64,000 nt of DNA from contig NZ_QYUO01000003.1 of NCBI RefSeq assembly GCF_003591035.1, forward strand, positions 496,001-560,000, read 5' to 3'. This stretch comes from Noviherbaspirillum saxi. GTDB lineage: Bacteria > Pseudomonadota > Gammaproteobacteria > Burkholderiales > Burkholderiaceae_D. Every line of letters begins with the position of its first letter. Position 1 is the stretch's first letter. Under the pieces are notes generated by a model. That model saw only the letters and a list, made by a program, of their open reading frames with translations, was not told the origin of the DNA and did not search any database. A program made the translations under genes and the position numbers. Positions 55,076 through 64,000 of the stretch are shown here, one piece after another.

Positions 55076-56443
55076 ATGTCGTCCACTTCCAGATTATTAA
55101 AGACAGTCCAGGAATCACCAGCCGGCTTGACGCTGGCTGAACTGCTGACCGCCCATCCGGACCTGCCGCGCCGTACTGCCCAGCGGTGGATCAGCCAGTT
55201 GATTGGGAACGGCGATATTACGGCAGTCGGCGAGGGGCGCGCCCGTCGGTATTTCATCGCTCGGTCGATGTCGCCTGGTACTCGGCAAGACATCTTCCCG
55301 ACTTACATTCCCCTATCCGCCGATAGCCGAGATATCGTTCACTATATCGACCAGCCGCTTGAGGCGCGCAAACCTGTCGGTTACCAGCCTGACTTCCTCA
55401 ACGCCTACCAACCGAACAAGACCTGGTATCTGCCCGAGCCGTTGCGGCGCCAGCTGCACAAGATGGGCAAGACCGCGCAAGCCGATGCCCCGGCCGGCAC
55501 CTACAGCCGTGCGATCCTGAATCGTTTGCTGATCGATTTGTCGTGGGCATCAAGTCATCTGGAAGGCAATACGTATTCGCGCCTCGATACGCGCGAACTG
55601 ATCGAACATGGCACGGCGGCGCATGGCAAGGCGGCGATTGAAACGCAGATGATCCTCAACCATAAGACCGCAATAGAGCTACTGGTAGAGAATATCGGAA
55701 CCGCGGAATTCAACCGCTATACCCTGATGAATCTGCATAGCGCCCTGTCGGAAAACCTGCTTCCCAATCCCGCGGATGAAGGTCGCATTCGCCAGCATGC
55801 GGTGGATATCGGCAAGAGCGTATATCGTCCGCTATCGGCGCCGCAGCAGATCGATGAAGCACTCGATGTGGTTCTCGCCAAGGCTAACCACATCGTCGAC
55901 CCGTTCGAGCAATCCTTTTTCGTGCTGGTGCATCTGCCCTATCTGCAGCCGTTCGCTGACATCAACAAGCGCACTTCACGCCTGGCCGCCAATCTTCCAC
56001 TGTTTCGCGCCAACTTTTGCCCGCTCACCTTTCTTGACGTACCGGAGCAGGCATACAGCCGCGCAGTTCTCGGCCTCTACGAAATGACGCGGATTGAACT
56101 GCTGCGCGATCTTTATGTATGGGCCTATGAGCGATCGACCCAAGAGTACCTGGCCATCAAACAGGACCTTGCGGAGCCGGACCCCGCCCGGCTTGCCTAT
56201 CGAGACATCATCAAGCAGACGATACGCGACGTTGTCACGCGACCGGAAACGGACGCCCTGTCGCTGATCCGGCAGGCAGTAAAATCTGCCGTACCCGATC
56301 CCGATCGCGACAATGTACAGGCCCTGATCGTCGAGGAACTGCGACGTCTGCATGAAGGCGTACTTGCCCGTTATGGCTTGCGACCTTCCGAACTCGCGGC
56401 GTGGAAATCGCAGCAAGCGTCGGAGATGTCTAATGACCGATAA
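55076..56443 (+). CDS. Fic family protein with N-terminal DNA-binding domain and altered catalytic motif
   Basis: A 455-residue protein. Residues 1-70 look like a winged helix (LTLAELLTAHPDLPRRTAQR). An inhibitory-helix motif of the (S/T)xxxE(G/N) type is present (SSHLEGN, Ser159-Glu163). The Fic core motif, normally HPFxDGNGRxxR, reads QPFADINKRTSR (291-302): the catalytic His is replaced by Gln291, the nearest His being His286. ATG 55076 is chosen; a GTG at 55052 would start inside the operator. No antitoxin gene is adjacent. Fic enzymes normally transfer AMP to proteins; activity here is uncertain. Confidence 0.87.
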   Translation: MSSTSRLLKTVQESPAGLTLAELLTAHPDLPRRTAQRWISQLIGNGDITAVGEGRARRYFIARSMSPGTRQDIFPTYIPLSADSRDIVHYIDQPLEARKPVGYQPDFLNAYQPNKTWYLPEPLRRQLHKMGKTAQADAPAGTYSRAILNRLLIDLSWASSHLEGNTYSRLDTRELIEHGTAAHGKAAIETQMILNHKTAIELLVENIGTAEFNRYTLMNLHSALSENLLPNPADEGRIRQHAVDIGKSVYRPLSAPQQIDEALDVVLAKANHIVDPFEQSFFVLVHLPYLQPFADINKRTSRLAANLPLFRANFCPLTFLDVPEQAYSRAVLGLYEMTRIELLRDLYVWAYERSTQEYLAIKQDLAEPDPARLAYRDIIKQTIRDVVTRPETDALSLIRQAVKSAVPDPDRDNVQALIVEELRRLHEGVLARYGLRPSELAAWKSQQASEMSNDR

Positions 56444-56832
56444 GCTACCCTCCTTGATCAATCAACGTCCCTTTGCTGCACAATCAACGTCCCTTTGCTG
56501 CAACTAGAGCAGATTGATACCGCAATCCGGTAGGCACCAAAGCGACGCGCATGCCGCATACGCTCACAATATCCGCATCAGTTAATTGCATTACTCGCGA
56601 TGAAAAAAACGGCATGAGTCATGACGAAAAAGGATGCGCGTGTCGCACTCATCGATCCACTACCACCGATCTCGGAGCCAATGGAGAGCACTTGCACAAC
56701 TCACTATTCGTAACAACTTCTACCGATGAAGTTGGCATATCGGCTATTGATAGCGCGATGTTGACGTGCTGAAATGCAAGACCTTTATGTTTTCAGTCTG
56801 ATGCCCGTGCGGTTATCGGCATAGCCCAAGCA
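56444..56832. repeat. Intergenic region with a 22-bp tandem duplication
   Basis: Right behind fic, 22 bases (56459-56480, core CAACGTCCCTTTGCTGCA) are repeated perfectly and directly at 56481-56502. The rest up to 56832 has no recognisable gene; it must include the promoter of the beta-helix lipoprotein gene. Confidence 0.85.
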
Positions 56833-58695
56833 ATGATCAAACTCTTATCCCCTACACGTTCAGCAGCACGTTTCATCATCGTGGCATCATCTTGTCTGGG
56901 TTTGGTCGCTTGCGGCGGCGGTTCCTCCACATCAACCACGTCGGAGGCGGCAACAGAAACGACGACAGCAAGCGCCGCAACATCAGCAACGCCCACGAAT
57001 ATCGCGGCGCCACAAGGGGCCTCGTCATCGGATGCTGCGAGCCCCTCCCCGTCATCGCCCGCATCCGCGACATCGCCAACGGTCACAATCCCAGCGACAC
57101 CAATCCAGGTTGCGCCACAAGGCTTGCCCATCCTTCCAATGCCAAGCGGTATCGCGAACGGCGCGACGCTCGATCTGCAATGCGGCAGGACCTATCATGG
57201 CACGCTCGACCTGAAGGGAAAGTCGGACATCACGGCAAGAACCGTAGGTGACTGCGGAAACGCCGTGCTCACGCCTGGTCAGGTTATTGCCGGATGGACT
57301 CGATACCAGGGGAATGTCTTTTCCGCGCCGGTGCCGTTCGAAGTGGCACAGGTCATTATCGCGGACCAGCCGCTCACTCGCGCGCATTGGCCATCGCGCG
57401 CGCAGACATGGGCAAAGGCCAGCGCCTCCGATGCAGGAAGCCTCACTTATGCAATGCCGAATTCGGACCTGGTCGGCGCCACGCTCGTCTTCAAGCCGTA
57501 TGAGTGGGCCGTGGAGGCACGAAAGATAACGGCATATTCCGCTTCCGGAATGACGTTGACGTCCACCGGTGACATCAACTTCGATGGATACACGCTCAAT
57601 GGCGCGGTAGACTTTTATGTCGAAGGCAAACTATGGATGCTGGACGAACCGGGCGAGTGGGCGCTCAGTAACGGACGCCTGTATGTCTGGGCACCCGATG
57701 GCCAGTCTCCGGAAGGCCGGGTCTGGGTATCGCCGAACAAAGACGGAATTGATGCGACGAATGCCAAAAACATCACGCTTGAAAATCTCAGCATCTACGG
57801 TGCTGCCAATGGGATCAATGCGCTCGGTGCAAGCAACCTGAGCGTAAACAAAACGCACATCATCCACTCTTCCGCGAATGGCATTCTCAATTCCGGCGGC
57901 ACGCATCTTTCGGTTGACGCAACCACAATTCGCAATTCACGCCATGATGCGATCGCGGTGAAATGGGGCGGCGGAAATGAAGTGATTAGGAATTCGACCA
58001 TCGATGCATCGGGCACGATCGGCATGCCGACCAATGCGCATGCGGCGATCAACCTCACTGCCGGTCGCGGTGCGCTCGTGCAAAACAATCAGGTGACCAA
58101 TTCCGGATACATCGGCATTCGCGTATTCCGCGATGCAAAGGTAAACAGCAACACCGTCGACGGCGCCTGCCAGGTGCTGACCGACTGCGGCGGCATATTC
58201 ACATCGGCGCCGGACCGAGCCGCGCTCAATACCAGCATTGCCAACAACGTCATCCGTAACGTCGGTAAAGCCCAGAGGCTGGCATGGGCAATTTATCTGG
58301 GCGACTATGCAAACGGCACGTCGGTGACCGGGAATACCGTCTCCGACAGCGGAAACGGGATGGAAATCTTGAATGGTTACAACAATCTGATCGACGGCAA
58401 CAATTTCTCGTCCAGCACGCAATCGCATATACAGATTGTGGAAGCAGGCACTACGGCGACCGTACGCGACAACATCTTCTCCAATAATCGATTCACCATG
58501 ACCGGTAGCCAGGAGGCATACCGCATCAGCAGCGATCTCGGTGTGAATGCCGTGGCACGGTTTGCAAGCTACGCATCGAACACCTACCAGAGCTCGTCGT
58601 CCATCTTTGCGAACTATAACGGCGAGGCGCTTAACTACGCGCAGTGGAAACAACGCACGGGACAGGACGGCAGTTCGACGTTCGGTACGCCTTAG
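56833..58695 (+). CDS. Lipoprotein with right-handed parallel beta-helix
   Basis: A 620-residue secreted protein. The signal peptide ends in a lipobox (GLVAC, Cys at about residue 27). A Ser/Thr/Ala/Pro-rich linker (28-100) follows. From about residue 110 it reads as a parallel beta-helix: short repeats rich in Asn, Gly and Ile (ITLENLSIYGAANGINAL; LSVDATTIRNSRHDAIAVKW; VTGNTVSDSGNGMEILNGYN). Such folds occur in polysaccharide lyases, epimerases and surface adhesins; no catalytic pattern was recognised. It is probably outer-membrane anchored and faces an extracellular polysaccharide. Confidence 0.82.
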   Translation: MIKLLSPTRSAARFIIVASSCLGLVACGGGSSTSTTSEAATETTTASAATSATPTNIAAPQGASSSDAASPSPSSPASATSPTVTIPATPIQVAPQGLPILPMPSGIANGATLDLQCGRTYHGTLDLKGKSDITARTVGDCGNAVLTPGQVIAGWTRYQGNVFSAPVPFEVAQVIIADQPLTRAHWPSRAQTWAKASASDAGSLTYAMPNSDLVGATLVFKPYEWAVEARKITAYSASGMTLTSTGDINFDGYTLNGAVDFYVEGKLWMLDEPGEWALSNGRLYVWAPDGQSPEGRVWVSPNKDGIDATNAKNITLENLSIYGAANGINALGASNLSVNKTHIIHSSANGILNSGGTHLSVDATTIRNSRHDAIAVKWGGGNEVIRNSTIDASGTIGMPTNAHAAINLTAGRGALVQNNQVTNSGYIGIRVFRDAKVNSNTVDGACQVLTDCGGIFTSAPDRAALNTSIANNVIRNVGKAQRLAWAIYLGDYANGTSVTGNTVSDSGNGMEILNGYNNLIDGNNFSSSTQSHIQIVEAGTTATVRDNIFSNNRFTMTGSQEAYRISSDLGVNAVARFASYASNTYQSSSSIFANYNGEALNYAQWKQRTGQDGSSTFGTP

Positions 58696-58908
58696 TCGAT
58701 GCGAAGCAAAGTCATCATGCTGGTCATGATTGTCTCCGAACATGCGAATTGACGGCCACGCGCGGGCACGCGGCGGCCGGCATCTTACTAAAATTGCATG
58801 TTTGCACTCTCCAGGAACAGGCTGATGCAATCGAGACGGGGGCTTGCGCTTTCACAGCCTGCCGCTTGATAGTATTCTTCTGACATAAGCGCGAAAACAA
58901 CAGACCCG

Positions 58909-60225
58909 ATGCCAAACTTTGTAGATCTCTTGCTCGACGCGGTATTCCTGGTGGATGTTCACGGGCGCATTGTGTACGTCAGTGCGGCCTGCGAGCGCAT
59001 CCTGGGTTATACGCCGGAAGAGATGATTGGCAAGACAATGATCGATTTCATCTCGCCCGAAGATCGCGCAAGGACCCGCGAAGAGGCAAGCCATGTGATG
59101 GCAGGACATCCGAGGATAGGCTTCGAGAACCGCTATATTCGCAAAGATGGCAGTCTCGCCAATATCATGTGGTCCGCGCGCTGGTCTGAAGTTGACCAAT
59201 TGCGCGTTGGCGTTGCGCGCGACATCACGGAACGAAAACGCGCAGACGCACAGCAAGCGGCAATATATGCAATCTCTGAAGCTGCGCACTCTGCTCTTGA
59301 TCTGACTGCCTTGTTCCGGGAAATTCATCAAATCATAGCGCAGCTGATCCCAGCGGACGGTTTTGCCGTTGGGATGTGCGATGAAGACAGCGATCTGCTC
59401 GGTTTTCCGTACCAGCTTGGCGGCCATGGCGACGGATCCCTCATACCCGAAGGTATCGTATTGCGGATCTGTGCTGAAGTTATCCGTGGCAGAAAATCGA
59501 TGGTGATACGGCGCGAGCCATCGGCTTCGATCGCCGGTGCTGAGGTATCTCCGAGTATCGATGCATCCTGGCTGGCCGTACCGCTTTTCTCGCAAAAAGC
59601 CACAATGGGTGCGCTGATTATGAAAAGCACCCCAGGAACGTCTTATACCGAGAAAGACAAGGAATTGCTGGAGTTCGTTTCCAAGCAGGCGGCTGCGGCC
59701 ATCGAGCGCAAGCAGCTACATGCGGAGTTGGTGAAGATAGCGCAGTTCGACGAACTGACCGGTTTGCCCAACCGGCGCATACTGCATGACCGGATGAAGA
59801 TCGCGCTTGCTCGATCCCGCCGGGAAGAGGGCCGGACGGCCGTGCTCTATATCGATCTCGACGATTTCAAGCAAGTCAATGACACGCTCGGACATGCGGC
59901 CGGCGATCTGTTGCTGCAGGAGGTTGCGCGGCGATTGAAGCAATGCGTGCGCGAGGAAGATACGGTCGCGCGCCTGAGTGGAGACGAATTTGTGGTACTA
60001 ATCGAGCGCATTCACCAATCCGAAGACGCCTTCACCGCCGCGCACAAGATCCGCACCGTGGTCCATGAATCGGTAACGATAGATGGCAAATCGCTGCGCA
60101 TGATGCCGAGTGTAGGAATCGCGTTCTACCCCGATCATGGCGATCACGCGGAACAACTCATGAAGCATGCCGACCAGGCCATGTACCTTGCGAAGAAACA
60201 AGGTAAAGTTTCCGCAGCGAATTGA
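58909..60225 (+). CDS. Diguanylate cyclase with PAS and GAF domains
   Basis: A 438-residue cytoplasmic protein. PAS domain (about 1-115: LLDAVFLVDVHGRIVYVSAA), GAF domain (about 130-270) and GGDEF domain (about 275-438: FDELTGLPNRRILHDRM). The active-site loop reads SGDEF (357-361), a variant seen in active enzymes, and the RxxD inhibitory site (REED) lies just before. It should make cyclic di-GMP in response to an internal signal. Nearby partners are not obvious. Confidence 0.93.
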   Translation: MPNFVDLLLDAVFLVDVHGRIVYVSAACERILGYTPEEMIGKTMIDFISPEDRARTREEASHVMAGHPRIGFENRYIRKDGSLANIMWSARWSEVDQLRVGVARDITERKRADAQQAAIYAISEAAHSALDLTALFREIHQIIAQLIPADGFAVGMCDEDSDLLGFPYQLGGHGDGSLIPEGIVLRICAEVIRGRKSMVIRREPSASIAGAEVSPSIDASWLAVPLFSQKATMGALIMKSTPGTSYTEKDKELLEFVSKQAAAAIERKQLHAELVKIAQFDELTGLPNRRILHDRMKIALARSRREEGRTAVLYIDLDDFKQVNDTLGHAAGDLLLQEVARRLKQCVREEDTVARLSGDEFVVLIERIHQSEDAFTAAHKIRTVVHESVTIDGKSLRMMPSVGIAFYPDHGDHAEQLMKHADQAMYLAKKQGKVSAAN

Positions 60226-60234
60226 TCCTGGCAA

Positions 60235-60262
60235 TGGAATCCATTGGAATCCATTGGATTCA
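60235..60262. repeat. Short tandem repeat behind the diguanylate cyclase gene
   Basis: TGGAATCCAT is repeated twice (60235-60244, 60245-60254) with a partial third copy. It contains the 15-base palindrome GAATCCATTGGATTC and lies ten bases after the stop, so it may also act as a weak terminator. Confidence 0.6.
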
Positions 60263-60408
60263 TATAAGATAGTTTCACCTTAGGTTTTTAGAATTACTGT
60301 TTGATAAGTCGACCACATCGGCAACCCGAACGCCACCATCTTGCGAAGGATGAAGCAATCAGGCAGAGTGCCGGTTTATCAATCGGAACTTTCCGTATCA
60401 ATGCAGCC

Positions 60409-60834
60409 ATGCAAAACAAGTCTGTCAAATACTTGCATCTGAGGTCGGGCGATTCTCTGCCGACCATGAGCGAAATCTCTCCTTTCAAGGCCATCGTCAT
60501 CATCGAGGAGGACGTGTCTGAATTCTGGCAATGGGATGTCAGTCGTTGGCTTGTCTCTTCCGGTTGCCGATACATGCTCGCCTGGGGAACGGAATGCACT
60601 TCCTGGGACGAATCCGTCGACGAGGCCGGTCTGGAAGCATTCGACTATGAGGACATTCCAGAAGACCAACGCGTGATGACCACATCGCACGACGACGAAG
60701 AATTGAGCGAGGCATTCTGGTTTGCGAAGCACCGCGCGCATCATCCTGCGCAAGAGCTGCGGGATACGATTATCCTGCATATCGCTGAACAGGCACGGCA
60801 ACAAGAACTGATTGAGATGTATGAGGATTCATGA
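60409..60834 (+). CDS. Small acidic protein of unknown function
   Basis: About 141 residues from ATG 60409; the frame is open from 60301, and ATG 60466 is another possible start, none with a strong ribosome site. The core has an aromatic, acidic pattern: AIVIIEEDVSEFWQWDVSRW, SGCRYMLAWGTECTSWDESV, FDYEDIPEDQRVMTTSHDDE and AFWFAKHRA. This looks like a conserved soluble family of unknown function (perhaps the one catalogued as DUF7684). No signal peptide or membrane segment. It follows the diguanylate cyclase by about 180 bases. Confidence 0.7.
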   Translation: MQNKSVKYLHLRSGDSLPTMSEISPFKAIVIIEEDVSEFWQWDVSRWLVSSGCRYMLAWGTECTSWDESVDEAGLEAFDYEDIPEDQRVMTTSHDDEELSEAFWFAKHRAHHPAQELRDTIILHIAEQARQQELIEMYEDS

Positions 60835-61361
60835 CATATCCGCACTGGCGGCGAGGTACACAGAATTTAAGGAGCCATAGGCTGCGATCTGCAGCTAAGC
60901 AGCTTTCGAGCAAGCATCAAAGGTGGTAACGATCTGGTTTTGCGACCGTAGGAATCTGATGACGTAAACGGCATACCGGCCTGGTGAAGAACCTGTAAAT
61001 TCAAATGGCTTTCGAAGCCGCGGACATTTTTAAGGGTTACCAGGCGCGACTCTCATCGTGGCGCGGAGAATGTACTCCAATCAGACGCCGTATAGATTTG
61101 CGCAAGCCAACAACGTCAGCAATCCAGGGTTGCAAATCGGAGGGTGACCATAGATTTGAACTTAGCTACAACATTACGTGTAGGTCCCCAAGTCGAAATG
61201 CGTGATTCCAGCTCGCATCAATGCCTACTCATACAGTCTCACCAATCACGCTGAACCATTTTTCCTTTTTCCCCCTCCGCTTGATTCGCTCACGCAATAT
61301 GGTACTGCATTGGTTCAACCGAGTCCGTCCGGAAACTCGCTCGGCATACCATCCTCGTCCG
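60835..61361. other. Long non-coding stretch
   Basis: About 530 bases without recognisable gene, tRNA or clear hairpin. The short open frames lack motifs. The base composition is somewhat lower in GC than the flanks. Confidence 0.4.
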
Positions 61362-62639
61362 CTACGCAAGCAGTTTCGGTTCTTTCTGTCCCAGCTTGAG
61401 TGTCTCTTCGCGCGGCAGCCACTGCCCTGTTACTTCAAAGCGCCCCTGCATCACGAAACGCGGCTTGTTGCTGCCGCGCTGCTCCGCGGCCAGCTTGCAC
61501 AGGCTCCCGATGTTGCCTTTCTTCAGGCGGTTGACCAGCAGGCCGACTTCGGTTTCCGGAAAGTCGCGCAGCATGTCATAGTCGCCGTCGCTGTCACCGG
61601 CCACGAAGATGGGCCCGTAGCCCTTGGTGGCGATGAGTTCGCTGCGGATCGTCAGGCTCTTGCCGGGTCCCCAATTCAGCGGCCAGTTCTTGCGGTACGC
61701 CGACTGGTAGACATCGCCATTCATGTCCAGCCGCAAGCCGATCACGTTTTCCGGCGCGACGTGATAACCGTACTTGGGCAGGCTGGCAAATACGCGCACC
61801 ACGTCTTCGAGTGATGCGGTGCTGACGTAAATATCGATGCCATTGCGGCGCAGCACTTCCATCAGGTTCGCTATTTCCGGGGTCAGGCGCAGCCCGCGCG
61901 TGTGCGACACGCTGACCACGCCGGCCTTGCCGGGCAGGCTCTTGGCGCTGGCAAGCTTGAGTTTGGCGATCTGGTCGCTCAAGCCGTTGTCGTTCGATTC
62001 TTCCGCCAGTGCGGCCACTTCGGCGCGCGTCATGTTGGCGAAAAAATAGATCACCCAGGGATACCCGATGTTCGGACCGTGGGTGTCGTTGATGGCTTCG
62101 TACAGGTAATACAGCTTGGCGCGGAAATCGATGAAGTGATCGTCCGCGGTAATTTCTTCGAGCGTTTTGCTGCCTTTCATGCCACGGTAGTTCGCGTGCA
62201 GGTACGCGTAGTCCGCATCAAGGTCGGCGGTGATGGCGTCGAGCGTGACGGATTGACCTTCGGCATTCTTGTAGTCCGCGGCAAAGGCGCCGGCGGGAAC
62301 GCCCTTGCGGATGATGGTGCCGAAATCTTCCGGCGTCAGGCGAAAGGCCAGCTTGTTGATCTGGTACATGAACAACGCTTCTTCGGTGTCGTTCATGATG
62401 CAGGTATTGTCCCAGTCGAACACTGCGTAGGGACGGCGGTTAGCCGTATAGCCAGCGCTGTGCTTGCCGTGGCGCGCGATCAGTGCTTCGATCGCCTGGC
62501 GCGTCGGAGCGCTCCATTTGGCGCGATCCAGTTCCACCGGCGCTGCCGCCACGTCCGGCGCGTTGGCTGCCAAGACCGACAGCGGCAGCGTTGCCGCCGC
62601 TGCAGTACCCACTCGACCCAAAAATAACCGACGATCCAT
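61362..62639 (-). CDS. Tat-exported HAD-family phosphatase
   Basis: A 425-residue exported hydrolase. Start at 62639 follows AAAGGAGTAAAG. The N-terminus is a twin-arginine-type signal (MDRRLFLGRVGTAAAATLPL). HAD motif I is FDWDNTCIMND (Asp75 nucleophile, Asp77), motif II is probably IYVSTAS, and motif IV VAGDSDGDYDML. The arrangement resembles periplasmic phosphorylcholine phosphatase-like enzymes, which have a large cap domain between motifs I and II. The substrate is a guess. It lies 28 bases downstream of the iron-sulfur protein gene on the same strand. Confidence 0.85.
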   Translation of the reverse strand: MDRRLFLGRVGTAAAATLPLSVLAANAPDVAAAPVELDRAKWSAPTRQAIEALIARHGKHSAGYTANRRPYAVFDWDNTCIMNDTEEALFMYQINKLAFRLTPEDFGTIIRKGVPAGAFAADYKNAEGQSVTLDAITADLDADYAYLHANYRGMKGSKTLEEITADDHFIDFRAKLYYLYEAINDTHGPNIGYPWVIYFFANMTRAEVAALAEESNDNGLSDQIAKLKLASAKSLPGKAGVVSVSHTRGLRLTPEIANLMEVLRRNGIDIYVSTASLEDVVRVFASLPKYGYHVAPENVIGLRLDMNGDVYQSAYRKNWPLNWGPGKSLTIRSELIATKGYGPIFVAGDSDGDYDMLRDFPETEVGLLVNRLKKGNIGSLCKLAAEQRGSNKPRFVMQGRFEVTGQWLPREETLKLGQKEPKLLA

Positions 62640-62772
62640 GTTCTTTACTCCTTTTCTGGTTGTGATACATCTAAAGAATGATCGACTGCGGCCGATCTTC
62701 TGCCGTCCACCTTGCCGAGACCTCCGCTCAAAAACCAATGGCACATCGCATCCGGCCTTCCGGTAAAACGGA

Positions 62773-64000
62773 TTACTTCGCCTTCTTTCCTGAAATCGTG
62801 ATGGACTGCGCAGTCACCGTGCTGACTTCACCGTCCATGCTGGCGTGAATCGATGCACCCAACGCCCCCTCTTCCATCTGTGCGATCAACTGGCCCCGGT
62901 GTACGTAGTCGCCCTCACGCACGACCGGCGTAGCGGCAGCACCGATATGCTGACGCAAGGGCAAACTCACTTTTTCCGGCAGCCAGCCGTCCTCAATCAG
63001 CGGCGCGTCCTGGACGTATCGGGTAATGGCATTGCGATGAACGAGTCGTATCGACGGAATCAACCGATCCTCTGCCAGCACATCGAGCGGACGAAGATCA
63101 CCAACGTAACGCGCGCCTTCGGCGCGGAGCTCGGCCTTGTACGCGATGTTCAGGCGCATCGGGGAAATGTCGACCGGACAGGCATAGGCTTCGCAGATCG
63201 CGCATTCGGAACAGGTCAGCGCGGCCAGCCGTACCAGCGGCGTACCGACATCGTTGAAATTGCTCGAGCGGACCAACAGGTGCGGAGGCAGTTCGTGGCC
63301 GATCATGTGGCGCGGGCATAGCTCGGTGCACAAGTTGCATTGCACGCAATTGGTTTCTGCCACCCGGCGAATCTGTTCCATGCTGGTGGTACGGCGCCTG
63401 ATCAGGATATGGTCGGCCGGGAACACCAGCAAGCCGCCGGTGGTCTTGGTCACCGGCTGGTTGATGTCGTTGACCAGCTTGCCCATCATCGGCCCGCCAT
63501 CCAAGTAGGCCGGATTGTCAATGGTGACGCCGCCCGCCATGGCCAGCACTTCCGCCATCGACGTGCCGATCGGCACCGTCACGGTCAGCGGCTTGCGCAC
63601 CGCGCCGCTGACCGTGAGCGTGCGGGTAATCACCGGCATGTCCTGGTCCACCGCGCGCGCGACATTGATCAGCGTGAGCGGGTTGTTGACCACCACGCCA
63701 ATGCTGATCGGGATCGCGCCCGGCGGCACCCGCCTGCCGGTGGCCATCCAGATGGTGATGACTTCATCGCCGGCCGGATAGACATCCTTGAGAATGTGGA
63801 TGCGCATGCTGGACGGCAGCAGCGGTTCCAGCGCCGCGATCGCCGCCTTGTACTTGGCCTTGAGGCAGATCACGCCTTCCCTGGCGCCAGTGGCCGTCAT
63901 GCCCAGTTCGATCCCGCGGATCAGCTCGCGCGGATACTTCGCCATCAATTGCTGGTCCACCTTCAGCATCGGCTCGCACTCGGCGCCGTTGACCAGAAAA
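62773..64000 (-). CDS. RnfC/PduS-like iron-sulfur SLBB protein (5' end outside window)
   Basis: The frame is open to the window edge, so the N-terminal part is missing; the first visible residues FLVNGAECEPMLKVD match the conserved VNAxECEP loop of RnfC/PduS. Then follow an SLBB domain (about 140 residues in), two ferredoxin-type clusters (CVQCNLCTELCP and CSECAICEAYACP) and a C-terminal lipoyl-like hairpin (VREGDYVHRGQLIAQMEEGA). Such proteins bind flavin and NADH and pass electrons to cobalamin or a membrane complex. PduS is linked to bacterial microcompartments; whether shell genes lie beyond the window is unknown. Confidence 0.88.
   Translation of the reverse strand, partial: FLVNGAECEPMLKVDQQLMAKYPRELIRGIELGMTATGAREGVICLKAKYKAAIAALEPLLPSSMRIHILKDVYPAGDEVITIWMATGRRVPPGAIPISIGVVVNNPLTLINVARAVDQDMPVITRTLTVSGAVRKPLTVTVPIGTSMAEVLAMAGGVTIDNPAYLDGGPMMGKLVNDINQPVTKTTGGLLVFPADHILIRRRTTSMEQIRRVAETNCVQCNLCTELCPRHMIGHELPPHLLVRSSNFNDVGTPLVRLAALTCSECAICEAYACPVDISPMRLNIAYKAELRAEGARYVGDLRPLDVLAEDRLIPSIRLVHRNAITRYVQDAPLIEDGWLPEKVSLPLRQHIGAAATPVVREGDYVHRGQLIAQMEEGALGASIHASMDGEVSTVTAQSITISGKKAK

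Overview
The window looks like chromosomal DNA of a betaproteobacterium of the order Burkholderiales, possibly Oxalobacteraceae. This is inferred from the Bug/Tct carboxylate transport genes, the CaiB-type CoA-transferase operon, the CusCBA arrangement and the generally GC-rich coding. No rRNA, tRNA, CRISPR array, replication origin or intact mobile element was recognised.

Layout. 0.2-2.2 kb: TctB-TctA carboxylate transporter membrane subunits. 2.3-9.2 kb (minus strand): a CHRD lipoprotein, a small unknown gene, then a TonB uptake operon (tonB, TonB-dependent receptor, PepSY membrane protein, exbB, exbD). 9.2-14.2 kb: an accessory patch with a 741-aa orphan gene facing a broken AAA ATPase gene across a 14-bp perfect hairpin. 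14.2-20.8 kb: a copper/silver efflux operon with overlapping genes; its adaptor carries a CusF-like tail and its outer-membrane protein an odd repeat-bearing N-terminus. 21.2-27.7 kb: tyrosine/homogentisate breakdown (hpd, hmgA, fah) with Lrp-type and LysR-type regulators and a TSUP exporter. 27.7-28.2 kb: debris of an IS630 transposase lying against a receiver-domain fragment.

28.3-33.9 kb: three overlapping genes forming a signalling operon (HDOD-histidine kinase; receiver-PAS-GGDEF-EAL; Sel1 repeats). 34-35.8 kb: AraC regulator divergent from an NAD(P)-binding protein. 36-39.8 kb: a minus-strand operon of HMG-CoA-lyase-like enzyme, CoA-transferase, gamma-carbonic anhydrase and Bug binding protein, ended by a hairpin. 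40.2-42.5 kb: sodC behind a sigma-54-type promoter, a secreted cysteine-repeat protein and a universal stress protein. 42.6-46.6 kb: LysR regulator, hybrid histidine kinase, acetyltransferase.

46.8-52 kb holds the most interesting locus: a DUF3597 protein facing a two-gene unit made of a thermolysin-like zinc peptidase and a 951-aa protein that joins an amidase/PGRP-like domain, a serine-hydrolase-like domain and a caspase-like domain. 52.6-56.4 kb: an unknown protein tail-to-tail with an ECF sigma factor operon, then a Fic protein whose motif lacks the usual histidine, behind a four-copy operator. 56.8-64 kb: a beta-helix lipoprotein, a PAS-GAF-diguanylate cyclase, an unknown small protein, a Tat-exported HAD phosphatase and the 3' part of an RnfC/PduS-like iron-sulfur protein that runs off the window.

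All assignments come from reading motifs in the translated sequence. No database search was run.
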